A stretch of DNA of 64,000 bases, from positions 124,001-188,000 of the forward strand of contig JAGLUP010000002.1 of the NCBI GenBank assembly GCA_023134715.1. Direction: 5' to 3'. The notes beneath the pieces were generated by a model that was not told where the DNA came from, ran no database searches, and worked only from the letters and a program-made list of their open reading frames with translations. Each line of letters opens with the position of its first letter. Positions within the stretch are counted from its first letter, which is position 1. This stretch comes from Candidatus Parcubacteria bacterium (GTDB taxonomy: Bacteria; Patescibacteriota; Minisyncoccia; Minisyncoccales; JAGLUP01). This document shows, piece by piece, positions 34,648 through 44,403 of the stretch. Position numbers and translations under genes: made by a program.

Positions 34648-34866
34648 ATGACAGAAAATACTGAAAAAGATAAAAAAAGGGAAATTAGAAAAAAAGAACT
34701 TAAACAAGAATTTAAGCATATACTTGAGGAAATCAACAAGAATGAAGAAGAGGCAACGCCGCGAAGCCCTGAGAATATGTTTAAGGAGGCGTTAAGATTA
34801 GTTGATTGGCTTGGTAGAAAATGGAGAATTGAAGATTATCAGGAAAAAATCGGTATAAAATATTAA
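34648..34866 (+). CDS. Small charged protein (72 aa), SD-type accessory gene
   Basis: Unrecognised and soluble: Lys/Glu-rich helix, then FKEALRLVDWLGRKWRIEDYQ. ATG 34648 follows AAGGTGATAAAA. It lies 42 bp after the membrane protein with no promoter of its own visible, so the two form the only two-gene SD-type unit on this strand. Confidence 0.6.
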   Translation: MTENTEKDKKREIRKKELKQEFKHILEEINKNEEEATPRSPENMFKEALRLVDWLGRKWRIEDYQEKIGIKY

Positions 34867-34870
34867 TTAT

Positions 34871-34905
34871 AAAAAATAAGAGCGATAAAAAGCTCTTTTT
34901 ATTTT
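34871..34905 (+). terminator. Rho-independent terminator
   Basis: AAGAGC-gataaaaa-GCTCTT with T's and ATTTT following. Confidence 0.75.
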
Positions 34906-34938
34906 GATTTTTAAACTATTTTAGATTATTATAAAGAA

Positions 34939-36333
34939 ATGAAGTTAAATAAATTAGAAAATAAAAAAATTCTGGTTTTAGGATTGGGGAGAGAGGGGAT
35001 AGACACGCTCAAGTTTTTGAGGAAATTATTTCCTGAAAAAATCTTAGGAGTGGCGGATGAGTCAGAAATTAAAAAACTGAACAAGCCCGCCCAAATTTTG
35101 CTAAAAGCAAAAATTGTGGCGGGCAGGAAAATTAAAACTCATTTTGGGAAAAATTATCTCAAGACGCTTAAAGATTACGATGTAATAATTAAATCGCCTG
35201 GAATTCCGACAAAAAAGATAGAGCCGTTTTTAAAAAACAAACAGGACTTAACTTCTCAGACAGAAATCTTTTTTGAAAATTGTCCGAGTAAAATTATAGG
35301 AATTACCGGCACTAAAGGAAAAAGCACTACCGCTTCTTTGATTTATCAGATATTAAAAGCAGGGAAAATAAAAACTCACCCCTTTAAATCCTTTCCGGCT
35401 AGCCGAAAAGGAATTTCGCCAAAGGAGAAATTATTTAACAGGGTGAACTTAATAGGAAATATTGGCACGCCAGTTTTATCTTATTTAAAAAACGCCAAGA
35501 AAAATGATATTTTTGTCTATGAACTTTCCTGCCATCAACTGCAAAACCTTAAAAAATCACCGCATATTGCGGTATTATTGAATATATACCCAGAACACTT
35601 GGATTATTACAAAAACTTCCAGGATTACATAAACGCAAAGGCAAACATTACAAAATATCAGACCAAGCAGGATTATTTGATTTATAACTCGCGAAATAAA
35701 ATTGTTTCTAAAATTGCGAAAAATTCTAAGGCAAAAAAAATTCCTATCCCTACGAATTTACGAATATTTACGAATATACGAATTACGAATACGATTCCGG
35801 AAGAAAACATAATGGCAGCCGTTGCTATCGGAAAAATATTTAAAGTTCCAGAAAAAATTATTAAAAAAGCTATAAATAACTTTAAATCTCTCGCTCATAG
35901 ATTAGAATTTATCGGAGAATTCAAGAAAATAAGATTTTACAATGACTCCTTATCAACCATTCCCGAAGCCACGATTGAGGCCTTAAATTTTTTGGGAAAT
36001 GACGCGCAAACTTTAATCTTAGGCGGATATGATAGGGGACTGGACTTTAAAAATTTAGGCGAAAGAATTAAAAAAAGCAAAATAGAAACTCTGATTTTAT
36101 TCCCCGAAACCGGCAGAAGAATTTGGAAAGAAATCAAAAAAAACAATAAAAATAATTTTTTAAAGCACTTTTTCGTTTATGATATGAAAGAAGCTATAAA
36201 ATTGGCATATAAAAATACTGACAAGGGAAAAATATGTTTGCTTTCTCCTGCTTCTCCGAGTTTTGGAATTTTCAAAGATTACAAAGAAAGAGGAGATTTA
36301 TTCAAAAAATATGTAAGGGCTGACTCGCGATGA
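34939..36333 (+). CDS. murD: UDP-N-acetylmuramoyl-alanine glutamate ligase (MurD, possibly MurD2)
   Basis: 464 residues. N-terminal Rossmann domain ([17 protein letters not shown]), P-loop [16 protein letters not shown], central [12 protein letters not shown] with the Lys-rich ANITKY, and C-terminal [21 protein letters not shown]. The usual ELSSFQL reads ELSCHQL. The usual D-Glu-site DSKATN reads DSLSTIP, losing the Lys. Together with a MurL-like gene 3 kb upstream this fits MurD2, which adds L-Glu before epimerisation. Three repeat insertions are in frame (35095-35134, 35390-35411, 35751-35794). It starts the murD-ftsW-murG-gltX run. Confidence 0.82.
   Translation: MKLNKLENKKILVLGLGREGIDTLKFLRKLFPEKILGVADESEIKKLNKPAQILLKAKIVAGRKIKTHFGKNYLKTLKDYDVIIKSPGIPTKKIEPFLKNKQDLTSQTEIFFENCPSKIIGITGTKGKSTTASLIYQILKAGKIKTHPFKSFPASRKGISPKEKLFNRVNLIGNIGTPVLSYLKNAKKNDIFVYELSCHQLQNLKKSPHIAVLLNIYPEHLDYYKNFQDYINAKANITKYQTKQDYLIYNSRNKIVSKIAKNSKAKKIPIPTNLRIFTNIRITNTIPEENIMAAVAIGKIFKVPEKIIKKAINNFKSLAHRLEFIGEFKKIRFYNDSLSTIPEATIEALNFLGNDAQTLILGGYDRGLDFKNLGERIKKSKIETLILFPETGRRIWKEIKKNNKNNFLKHFFVYDMKEAIKLAYKNTDKGKICLLSPASPSFGIFKDYKERGDLFKKYVRADSR
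35095..35134 (+). repeat. In-frame inverted repeat in murD
   Basis: GCCCGCC, AAATTTTGC and their near-complements ending GGCGGGC form a long hairpin within the N-terminal domain coding region. Two more insertions follow at 35390-35411 (CCTTTCCGGC/GCCGAAAAGG) and 35751-35794 (tandem TACGAAT-type units). Confidence 0.6.
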
Positions 36334-36555
36334 CAATCCTTTATGTCATTCTGAGCCAGCAGGCGAAGAATCTATAATACGAGATTCTTCACTTCGTTCA
36401 GAATGACAAGAGGAGACACTCATAGAAAACGCAGGAAACTGAATTTTAAAAGCGAAAATTCTAGGGTTTTCTGAGACGCGTCGGAGCCCTTTAGGGTAAA
36501 GCGCGAAGAAAATCCAGAATTTGAGCTAGAAAAATTTTTATGCTATAATTAAAAA
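36334..36555. other. Intergenic REP-like region
   Basis: Contains TCATTCTGAGC, AGATTCTTC and CAGAATGACA segments arranged as an inverted repeat (about 36347-36408), a scattered repeat type. TATAAT lies 6 nt before ATG 36556. No gene is seen. Confidence 0.5.
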
Positions 36556-37635
36556 ATGAAAGCTCGTCCTGATTACATTTTGCTTGGCATATCAATTATT
36601 TTAGTATTCTTAGGAATGTTGGTATTAGCCACTGTTTCCGCGCCATTTTCCTTAGAAAAACACGGGACAACTACTTATTTCCTGTTTCATCAAATAATTT
36701 ACGCTTTAATTCCCGGCATAATTCTCGGATTTACAGCATTCAAGCTTCCCTTATCTTTTATTAAAAAAAATGCCTTCAATTTTCTTTTAATAAATTTAAT
36801 ATTTTTAGCTCTTGTTTTCCTGCCCAAAATTGGTTTAAATTCAGGCGGAGCGGCCCGCTGGATAAGCTTGGGCCCGATTTCTTTCCAGCCATCAGAACTT
36901 TTAAAACCCTTTTTCATACTTTACTTAGCGGCCTGGCTTGCCCGCCCAAGTTTTTCTAAAAAAAACTTCCTTCCATTTTTAATAATTATAGGACTTCTAA
37001 GTTTATTTTTGATCCTTCAGCCAGATATAAGCACTTTAGGAATAATTGTTTTAACTGCCAGCTTAATGTATTTTTCCGCTAATACGCCTATTTTACAAAG
37101 CGTATTTATAGTTTTAGGCGGCATAGGGTCTTTATTTCTTTTAATAAAAATAGCTCCATACAGATTAAATCGTATCTTAGTTTTTCTCAAACCAGAAATT
37201 GACCCTCTTGGAATAGGATATCAAATGAAACAGGCCTTAATCGCAGTAGGGTCAGGAGGTCTGCTCGGCGTAGGACTGGGAATGAGTCATCAGAAATTCG
37301 GATTTCTGCCCCAATCAATTGGAGATTCAATATTTGCTATATTTGCAGAAGAAACAGGATTTATGGGAAGCTTGCTCTTAATTCTTCTTTTTTTAGGATT
37401 TGCTTGGCAAGGCCTGAAGATTGCAAAATCTTCAAATGATGCATTTCTTCGGCTTGCTGCGTTAGGAATCAGCTCTTGGATTGTAATCCAGGGATTTATA
37501 AACATCAGCTCAATGCTTAGAATTTTTCCTCTTACCGGCATTCCTTTGCCTTTTATCAGCTATGGAGGATCGCATTTAATCGCTGAATTAATTGGAATAG
37601 GGATACTACTCAATATCTCAAAACAAAAACCATGA
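36556..37635 (+). CDS. ftsW: SEDS peptidoglycan polymerase, FtsW type
   Basis: 359 residues, about ten membrane segments. SEDS motifs: GAARWISLGPISFQPSEL, QPDISTLGI, GSGGLLGVGLGMSHQKFGFLP, AEETGFMGS and PFISYGGSHLIAELIGIG. It polymerises lipid II glycan strands. The position between murD and murG points to FtsW (division) rather than RodA. TATAAT 6 nt before ATG and no ribosome-binding site suggest a leaderless mRNA. Overlaps murG by 4 bp. Confidence 0.92.
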   Translation: MKARPDYILLGISIILVFLGMLVLATVSAPFSLEKHGTTTYFLFHQIIYALIPGIILGFTAFKLPLSFIKKNAFNFLLINLIFLALVFLPKIGLNSGGAARWISLGPISFQPSELLKPFFILYLAAWLARPSFSKKNFLPFLIIIGLLSLFLILQPDISTLGIIVLTASLMYFSANTPILQSVFIVLGGIGSLFLLIKIAPYRLNRILVFLKPEIDPLGIGYQMKQALIAVGSGGLLGVGLGMSHQKFGFLPQSIGDSIFAIFAEETGFMGSLLLILLFLGFAWQGLKIAKSSNDAFLRLAALGISSWIVIQGFINISSMLRIFPLTGIPLPFISYGGSHLIAELIGIGILLNISKQKP

Positions 37636-38741
37636 AAATACTTTTTACCGGCGGCGGCACCGGAGGCCATATTTTCCCAATAATTTCTATTGTTAGAGAA
37701 ATAAGAAGAATAAAACCTAAAAATAAATTAGAGTTTTTTTACCTTGGTCCAAAAGATGAATTTGCTTCAATTTTTCTTTCTCAAGAAGATATCAAAGTCA
37801 AAACAATCTTTGCCGGAAAAATCAGGCGATATTTTTCTCTTGAAAACTTTATTGATATTTTTAGAATTTTAATCGGCATTCCTCAAGCATTTCTTTTTAT
37901 CTTTTTTTCAACACCTGATATTGTCTTCAGTAAGGGAGGATACGGTTCTTTTCCGGTAGTTTTATCAGCTTGGCTCTTAAGGGTGCCGATTTTCCTTCAT
38001 GAATCAGACGCGACCCCGGGATTGGTTAATAGAATCCTGAATGAATTTGCTTTAGAAATTTTTGTTTCTTTTCCAAGAAATGAATTTTTCCCAGTTGAAA
38101 AAATGATTCTTGTTGGAAATCCGATTCGGAGAGAAATTTTAATGGGCTCAAAAGAAAAAGCAAAAGAATTGTTTAATTTAAGCGAGGAGCGTCCGGTTAT
38201 TTTGGTTTTAGGGGGAAGTCAGGGCGCTCAAAAAATTAATGATATATTGTTGATAATTCTGCCGGAAATACTTAAAGAATTTGAAGTAATCCATCAATGC
38301 GGCGAAAGAAATTTTAAACAAATAAGAGCTGAAGCAAATGTAACAATTCCCAGAGGACTTCAAAAACATTATCATATTTTTCCATTTCTAAAAGAATCAG
38401 AAATGGCTCATAGCTATCAAGCGGCCGACATTGTAATAAGCAGAGCCGGCTCTGGAAGTATTTTTGAAATTGCCGCTTCTGGAAAACCAAGCATCTTGAT
38501 TCCGCTTAAAACAGCGGCTCAAAATCATCAAATTAAAAACGCTTATCAGTATTCTCAAGCAGGAGCCGCAATTGTTATTGAAGAAGAAAATTTAACTTCT
38601 CATTTTTTTCTAAAGAAAATAAAATACTTAATTTCTCATCCTAACGAAGTTGAGGAGATGAAGAAAAAAGCTAAAGAATTTGGTCGACCAAAAGCTGCTA
38701 AAATTATTGCTGAATATATTGTGGGATATTTATCTAAATAA
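37632..38741 (+). CDS. murG: MurG: lipid II-forming N-acetylglucosaminyltransferase
   Basis: 369 residues with N-terminal GGGTGGHIFPIISIVREI, FSKGGYGSFPVVLSAWL, HESDATPGLVNR, VLGGSQGAQKIND and SRAGSGSIFEIAASGKPSILIPL. It transfers GlcNAc to lipid I at the cytoplasmic membrane face. Start overlaps ftsW (ATGA), and gltX follows 1 bp after the stop, a tightly packed operon. Confidence 0.95.
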   Translation: MKILFTGGGTGGHIFPIISIVREIRRIKPKNKLEFFYLGPKDEFASIFLSQEDIKVKTIFAGKIRRYFSLENFIDIFRILIGIPQAFLFIFFSTPDIVFSKGGYGSFPVVLSAWLLRVPIFLHESDATPGLVNRILNEFALEIFVSFPRNEFFPVEKMILVGNPIRREILMGSKEKAKELFNLSEERPVILVLGGSQGAQKINDILLIILPEILKEFEVIHQCGERNFKQIRAEANVTIPRGLQKHYHIFPFLKESEMAHSYQAADIVISRAGSGSIFEIAASGKPSILIPLKTAAQNHQIKNAYQYSQAGAAIVIEEENLTSHFFLKKIKYLISHPNEVEEMKKKAKEFGRPKAAKIIAEYIVGYLSK

Positions 38742-38742
38742 T

Positions 38743-40313
<1,571 letters not shown>

Positions 40314-40314
40314 T

Positions 40315-40337
40315 AAAAAACCGATTCATAGAACCGG
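40315..40337 (-). terminator. Terminator of the 40326-40541 gene
   Basis: On the minus strand, CCGGTTC-tat-GAATCGG followed by TTTTTTATTTTT, overlapping the gene end. Confidence 0.7.
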
Positions 40338-40541
40338 CTCATAATCGACGATAGACCACATCAGTATAAACCAAATCAAAAGAGGAATCATTCCTATCAA
40401 CAACGCTTTATTTTGGCTTAAACCTATTTTTTTCATTAAGAACTCAATGAAATATCCCGTTATAAACATACAGATTATAATGCTCAAAAACATAAAAAAT
40501 ATCTTTCCCAAAAATACCAAAAAAATCATAATAAAATACAT
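40326..40541 (-). CDS. Small membrane protein (71 aa), SD-type
   Basis: Two predicted membrane helices (about 3-32 and 47-66) in a very hydrophobic chain; family unknown. ATG 40541 follows GAGGTGATAAAG, an exact match to the altered 16S tail. Second gene of a two-gene minus-strand unit. Confidence 0.6.
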   Translation of the reverse strand: MYFIMIFLVFLGKIFFMFLSIIICMFITGYFIEFLMKKIGLSQNKALLIGMIPLLIWFILMWSIVDYEPVL

Positions 40542-40552
40542 CTTTATCACCT

Positions 40553-40768
40553 CTAAAAATTAATACCTTCAAGAACCATCATAGTCCCCACAAATAAAAA
40601 TAATAGATATATTAGAAACCGCTCTTTAAGAATTTTTTTCTCAAAAATAAAACTTTCTTGGCGTAATTTAAATAATATTATTTTTAATTCACATATTGCA
40701 CAATAGCATATGCAAATCCCCATAATTGAGAAACCAATCCCGAATAAATACCTTATTATGTCATCCAT
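40553..40768 (-). CDS. Small membrane protein (71 aa), SD-type
   Basis: Two membrane helices (GIGFSIMGICICYCAI near 10-27 and FLIYLLFLFVGTMMVL near 50-66) with a charged linker. ATG 40768 follows GAGGTGATAAA. It has the same length and topology as the next gene but little sequence identity. Confidence 0.6.
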   Translation of the reverse strand: MDDIIRYLFGIGFSIMGICICYCAICELKIILFKLRQESFIFEKKILKERFLIYLLFLFVGTMMVLEGINF

Positions 40769-40808
40769 TTTATCACCTCAACAAATTTTCAAATATCTAT
40801 GTCTTTAA

Positions 40809-41240
40809 ATGTCTATGTCTAAATTATACAAAACCATGCTCATTTTGTCAATGATTGGCTTGATTTTGCCGTGTTTTGGCTTTGCGCAGCCAACAACGAC
40901 TGAAAATGAGCCATTAGAAGCTCCAGGCACCTTAGAGCAAGCAAAATCTCTTATAATTGAGCTTATTATGGCTATCCCGGAAGGAATGAATAGCGCATGG
41001 CAGGAAGCAAAAGAAATTTGGCAGAATACCTGGGTAAACTGGTGGGGGAGTTATATAAAGCCAAATATTATAAAAATCGAAAACTGGATTAAAAACCTTT
41101 GGCAAGATACAACTCCAATGATTGAACAAGAATTTGAAAAAGAAAAACAAGAAATAAAACAAGATTTGGGAGAACAAGGAGAAAAAGTTAAGCAAGGAAT
41201 CTGGGAGCGTTTTAAACAACTAATAAAAGACGCCTTGTAG
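40809..41240 (+). CDS. Secreted helical protein (143 aa)
   Basis: An N-terminal signal sequence (about 1-27, ending FGFAQP) is followed by an amphipathic, Trp- and Glu-rich helical mature part (WQNTWVNWWGSYIKPNIIKI, then EQEFEKEKQEIKQDLGEQGE). Exported; may associate with the membrane or wall. Alternative start ATG 40815. No family is named. The promoter of the divergent small-membrane-protein unit lies inside its first codons (40823-40851). Confidence 0.6.
   Translation: MSMSKLYKTMLILSMIGLILPCFGFAQPTTTENEPLEAPGTLEQAKSLIIELIMAIPEGMNSAWQEAKEIWQNTWVNWWGSYIKPNIIKIENWIKNLWQDTTPMIEQEFEKEKQEIKQDLGEQGEKVKQGIWERFKQLIKDAL
40823..40851 (-). promoter_or_regulatory. Minus-strand promoter within the 5' end of the 40809 gene
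   Basis: On the minus strand, TTGACA (40851-40846), 17-bp spacer, TATAAT (40828-40823), a perfect consensus. It drives 40553-40768 and 40326-40541 and would also make RNA antisense to the 40809 start. Confidence 0.7.
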
Positions 41241-41370
41241 TTTAGTTTATGGTTTACGGTTTACGGTTATCTAAGGGGGAGTGGTATTTTTCCACTTGAC
41301 AGAACCTTTTGCCTGTTTTATTCTAAGTATAGAGAAGTGAGTATAATATCCCTTACACTCATAAAGCGAT
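41241..41370 (+). promoter_or_regulatory. Promoter of the recombinase pair
   Basis: TTGACA (41296), spacer 17, TATTCT (41319). A short GTGG...CCAC hairpin and TTTACGG repeats lie upstream. No dif-like site is identified. Confidence 0.55.
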
Positions 41371-42744
41371 ATGAAAAAATCTCATAAATCAATAATAGAC
41401 CATATTCCCCTTTTTTTAAAACATTTGAAAAAGGAAGATTATTCTGGTCATACTGAAAAAAACTATAAACGTTATCTAAATAGATTTATATTGTGGCTTA
41501 AAAAAATAAAGAAAGAAACTCTTAAGCCACACGAATTAACTGCTGACGATATTAAAAATTATAAATTTTATCTTTCTGTATCTAAATCTAAAAATGAAAA
41601 AACTCGCCTTTTAAAGCTTATTACTCAAAACTACTATTTAATCGCCCTGAGAGCCATTTTGAGCTATTTTACAGCCAAAGACATAGTTTCGCTCCCAGCA
41701 GATAAAATAAAACTGCCGAAAAACGCTCAGGATGGGAAAACCATAAAATTTCTCAATTTAAACCAAGTTGAGCAACTTTTAATGATTCCTGACACTAAAA
41801 TAAAAATCGGATTAAGAGACCGAGTTATTTTAGAACTTTTGATTTTTAATGGATTTAAACTGTCTAAACTCGTAAATTTAAACAGAAATGCAATTAAATC
41901 GCTTTCAAAAAGAAACATTGATTATGTTAAACAATATTTAAAATCTCGCAAAGATAAAAAAAATGCTCTACTTGTTCGTTATAGTGGTCGCAAAGATGCA
42001 GAAAGCCGTCTCACACCTCGCTCCATAGAAAGAATTATTAATAAATACGGAGAGAAAATCGGGCTTAACTTTCGGCTTACGCCTGAAATTTTACGTAAAA
42101 GTTATGCTCTTGGCCTATTAGAAGAACAAAAAAAAATAAAAATTTATAAGCCTCAAGCTCACGAAATTTCTTTTATTAAAAACTACGACATATCAATTCC
42201 TTTTCAAAAGAAAATAAAAAATGGCATATCCCCTGCTTGGAATGTTGTTGAGTCTATTATTGAGGAAGAAATAAACTGGCTAAAAAACAATATTTCTGTT
42301 TTACCTGAAAGATATAAAAAAAACTTTTTATTATTGAGCGATGCCCTAATTTTGCGAAAAATAGCAATTTTAATTGTAAACGGCAGGATAAGGGCTACTG
42401 AATTTAATTCTGAAAAAAATAATCTATGGAATAACTGTAGAAAAAAATCAAAACTTAATAAAATAAATCGGCATGGAAAAGAATGGCACAAAAAAATGAT
42501 GAATGTGGTTTATGAATACTTTAAGCTTAAAAATTATAAAGTAGCCATAGAACCAACTCTAAATTACGGACGAGCAGATTTAGGAATTTACTCAAATTCA
42601 AAAAGAACTTCTCTAAAAGAAGTTCTTTATATTGAAATAGGCACAGTATCCTTATATAAACTCTGGTATAATCTTTCATCAATGAAAAATGTCACTTTTC
42701 TAATTATTCCCTCTAAAAAATACGCAATAGAATTTAAAATTTAA
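41371..42744 (+). CDS. Degenerate tyrosine recombinase fused to a nuclease-like domain
   Basis: 457 residues. Residues 1-270 align with Xer-type recombinases (SAM-like core-binding domain, then LRDRVILELLIFNGFKLSKL). The first catalytic Arg is Lys163 (GFKLSKL against GMRISEV in the neighbour), the HxxR box reads PEILRKSYA, and the GH and Tyr boxes are absent. The C-terminal 180 residues contain YKVAIEPTLNYGRADLGIY and LYIEIGT, resembling a PD-(D/E)XK core. It is probably a non-catalytic partner of the intact recombinase 4 bp downstream. Confidence 0.7.
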   Translation: MKKSHKSIIDHIPLFLKHLKKEDYSGHTEKNYKRYLNRFILWLKKIKKETLKPHELTADDIKNYKFYLSVSKSKNEKTRLLKLITQNYYLIALRAILSYFTAKDIVSLPADKIKLPKNAQDGKTIKFLNLNQVEQLLMIPDTKIKIGLRDRVILELLIFNGFKLSKLVNLNRNAIKSLSKRNIDYVKQYLKSRKDKKNALLVRYSGRKDAESRLTPRSIERIINKYGEKIGLNFRLTPEILRKSYALGLLEEQKKIKIYKPQAHEISFIKNYDISIPFQKKIKNGISPAWNVVESIIEEEINWLKNNISVLPERYKKNFLLLSDALILRKIAILIVNGRIRATEFNSEKNNLWNNCRKKSKLNKINRHGKEWHKKMMNVVYEYFKLKNYKVAIEPTLNYGRADLGIYSNSKRTSLKEVLYIEIGTVSLYKLWYNLSSMKNVTFLIIPSKKYAIEFKI

Positions 42745-42748
42745 TTAT

Positions 42749-43693
42749 ATGAAAAAAATACAACTTCCTGATTTAGATGATTTTCTTTTAGATCTTCAAG
42801 TTAATAATCTTTCCGAGAAAACAGTTTATAGTTATGAACGAGATTTAGAAGTTTTTCAAAATTTTCTAAAAGAAATAAATATTGAATTTGATAATATTGA
42901 TAAAAAAACAATTCTTAATTATAAGGCTTATTTAGTTTCTCGAGACAGAAAAACAGCTAAATCTCAAAAAAGTAAAAAACGACTTAGTAGTTATTCTATA
43001 AATAAAATGTTATCTGCTATTCGTTCCTATTTAAAATTTTTAATAGATATGGATTATAAGTCTCCCATATCTCCCAGCGAGATTAAATTAGTAAAAACCG
43101 AAAAAAAGCACCCTCGCGTTTCAGAGCTTGAAGAAATAATAAAATTAATTCAATTTCCCACGCAATTTGAAAAAAATAAGATTATTGCTTTGCGCAATCG
43201 AGCAGTGCTTGAAACTTTATTTTCTACTGGAATGAGAATTTCTGAAGTTATAAACTTAAAAAAAGAACAAATTGATAAAACAGGAAGAATCTTTATTATG
43301 GGCAAAGGCAAAAAAGAAAGATTCGTTTATTTGACGCCGAGAGCACAAAAACATATTAAAAAATACTTAGAAGTTAGAGGTATAACAAGTTCTTCTTACC
43401 TATTTATTCCTTATAGAGGAAAAAATGTAAACTTAAAGGATAAAAAACTTTCTCCTAATTATCTAGAAGAAAAAGTTAAAAAATATCGTGAATTACTTGG
43501 ATTAAATGTCCCTGTTTCTGTCCATGGTATTCGCCATGCATTTGCAACATATTTAGCAGAAAGCGGAGCTAGCCCAGCTGCTATTCAAATATTATTAGGC
43601 CATGAATCTTTAGATACAACTACAAAATATGTTCATGCTTCCGACCGTTATGCGCAAAAAATTCATCAAAAATTCCACCCTCTCAAGGAATAA
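42749..43693 (+). CDS. Tyrosine recombinase, XerC/D type
   Basis: 314 residues with all catalytic residues: Arg in GMRISEV, Lys in GKGKKERFV, His-x-x-Arg in VHGIRHAFA, the GH pair in LLGHESL and Tyr in TTKYVH. The N-terminal core-binding domain (SEKTVYSYERDLEVF) is complete. Likely resolves chromosome dimers at a dif site, or acts in integration. Directly follows the degenerate paralogue in the same operon. Confidence 0.9.
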   Translation: MKKIQLPDLDDFLLDLQVNNLSEKTVYSYERDLEVFQNFLKEINIEFDNIDKKTILNYKAYLVSRDRKTAKSQKSKKRLSSYSINKMLSAIRSYLKFLIDMDYKSPISPSEIKLVKTEKKHPRVSELEEIIKLIQFPTQFEKNKIIALRNRAVLETLFSTGMRISEVINLKKEQIDKTGRIFIMGKGKKERFVYLTPRAQKHIKKYLEVRGITSSSYLFIPYRGKNVNLKDKKLSPNYLEEKVKKYRELLGLNVPVSVHGIRHAFATYLAESGASPAAIQILLGHESLDTTTKYVHASDRYAQKIHQKFHPLKE

Positions 43694-43701
43694 TTTATTA
43701 T

Positions 43702-44403
43702 CTATGCGCCGAAACGCCTGCCTCTTTTAGAATATTCTTTAATCGCTTCTTTAAAATCTTCAACCGTAAAATCAGGCCAGGGTTTATCAGAAAAATATAA
43801 CTGCGCGTCGGCTATATCCCACATCATAAATCCTGAAGACATATGCGGCTCGCCGCCTGTTCTAATTAAATAATCCACTGGGGGCAAATTTTTAGTTAAA
43901 AGATGATTTTTAATAAATTCAGAAGTTATCATTTTTTTGTCTGAATTTTGTTCTGTAATTTTTTTCACTGCTTCCAACATTTCATCTGTCCCGCTATAAG
44001 CGACCATAAAATTAAACTGGAATTTATTATAATTTTTAGTCCTTTCTATTATCTGCTCCATTGGCTTTTTGACATCTTCAGGAAATTGATTTCGCCAGTC
44101 CCCTATAATATTAATTTTTACCTTGTTTTTGTGAATATCTTTATCTTCAATCAGTTCAATAAATCCTTTTTTAAACAAACTTAATAAAAATTTTATTTCT
44201 AAGGAAGAACGTTTTTTAAAATTATCCTTAGATGACGCCCAAAAAGAAAAACAAGGAATTTTTAATTCAAAAACTGCCCTTAATATCTCTTCAAGGTTTT
44301 TCTTTCCCTGTCCATGACCAAGCCAGGGCTTCAGGCCCTGAGTACTCGCCCATCTTCTATTGCCGTCAGGAACAACAGCTATGTGATTAGGAATTTTTAT
44401 CAT
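43702..44403 (-). CDS. uppS: Undecaprenyl diphosphate synthase family
   Basis: 233 residues from ATG 44403. cis-prenyltransferase motifs: HIAVVPDGNRRWA (catalytic Asp), GHGQGKKNLEEIL, FSFWASS, RTGGEPHMSSGFMMWDIADAQLYFSDKPWPDF. It makes the lipid carrier for peptidoglycan, or another cis-polyprenol. The start overlaps the upstream oxidoreductase stop by 4 bp, so the two are coupled. Confidence 0.93.
   Translation of the reverse strand: MIKIPNHIAVVPDGNRRWASTQGLKPWLGHGQGKKNLEEILRAVFELKIPCFSFWASSKDNFKKRSSLEIKFLLSLFKKGFIELIEDKDIHKNKVKINIIGDWRNQFPEDVKKPMEQIIERTKNYNKFQFNFMVAYSGTDEMLEAVKKITEQNSDKKMITSEFIKNHLLTKNLPPVDYLIRTGGEPHMSSGFMMWDIADAQLYFSDKPWPDFTVEDFKEAIKEYSKRGRRFGA

Noticed and set aside
32470-34650. 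GTG starts three codons upstream (32470, 34168, 34639 and similar at 8763, 15731, 31973)
   Set aside because: In each case GTG is part of the repeated GGTGATAAAA-type ribosome-binding motif; the ATG right after it is the better start and matches protein families such as HMG-CoA reductase.
38680-38742. Extended N-terminus for gltX overlapping murG
   Set aside because: The extra 21 residues are the frame-shifted end of murG; the family start is at MSGEKEEKLEKIRVRIAPAP, ATG 38743.
41240-41371. dif site for the recombinase pair
   Set aside because: No 28-bp inverted-repeat sequence resembling dif was recognised; only a short hairpin and TTTACGG repeats.
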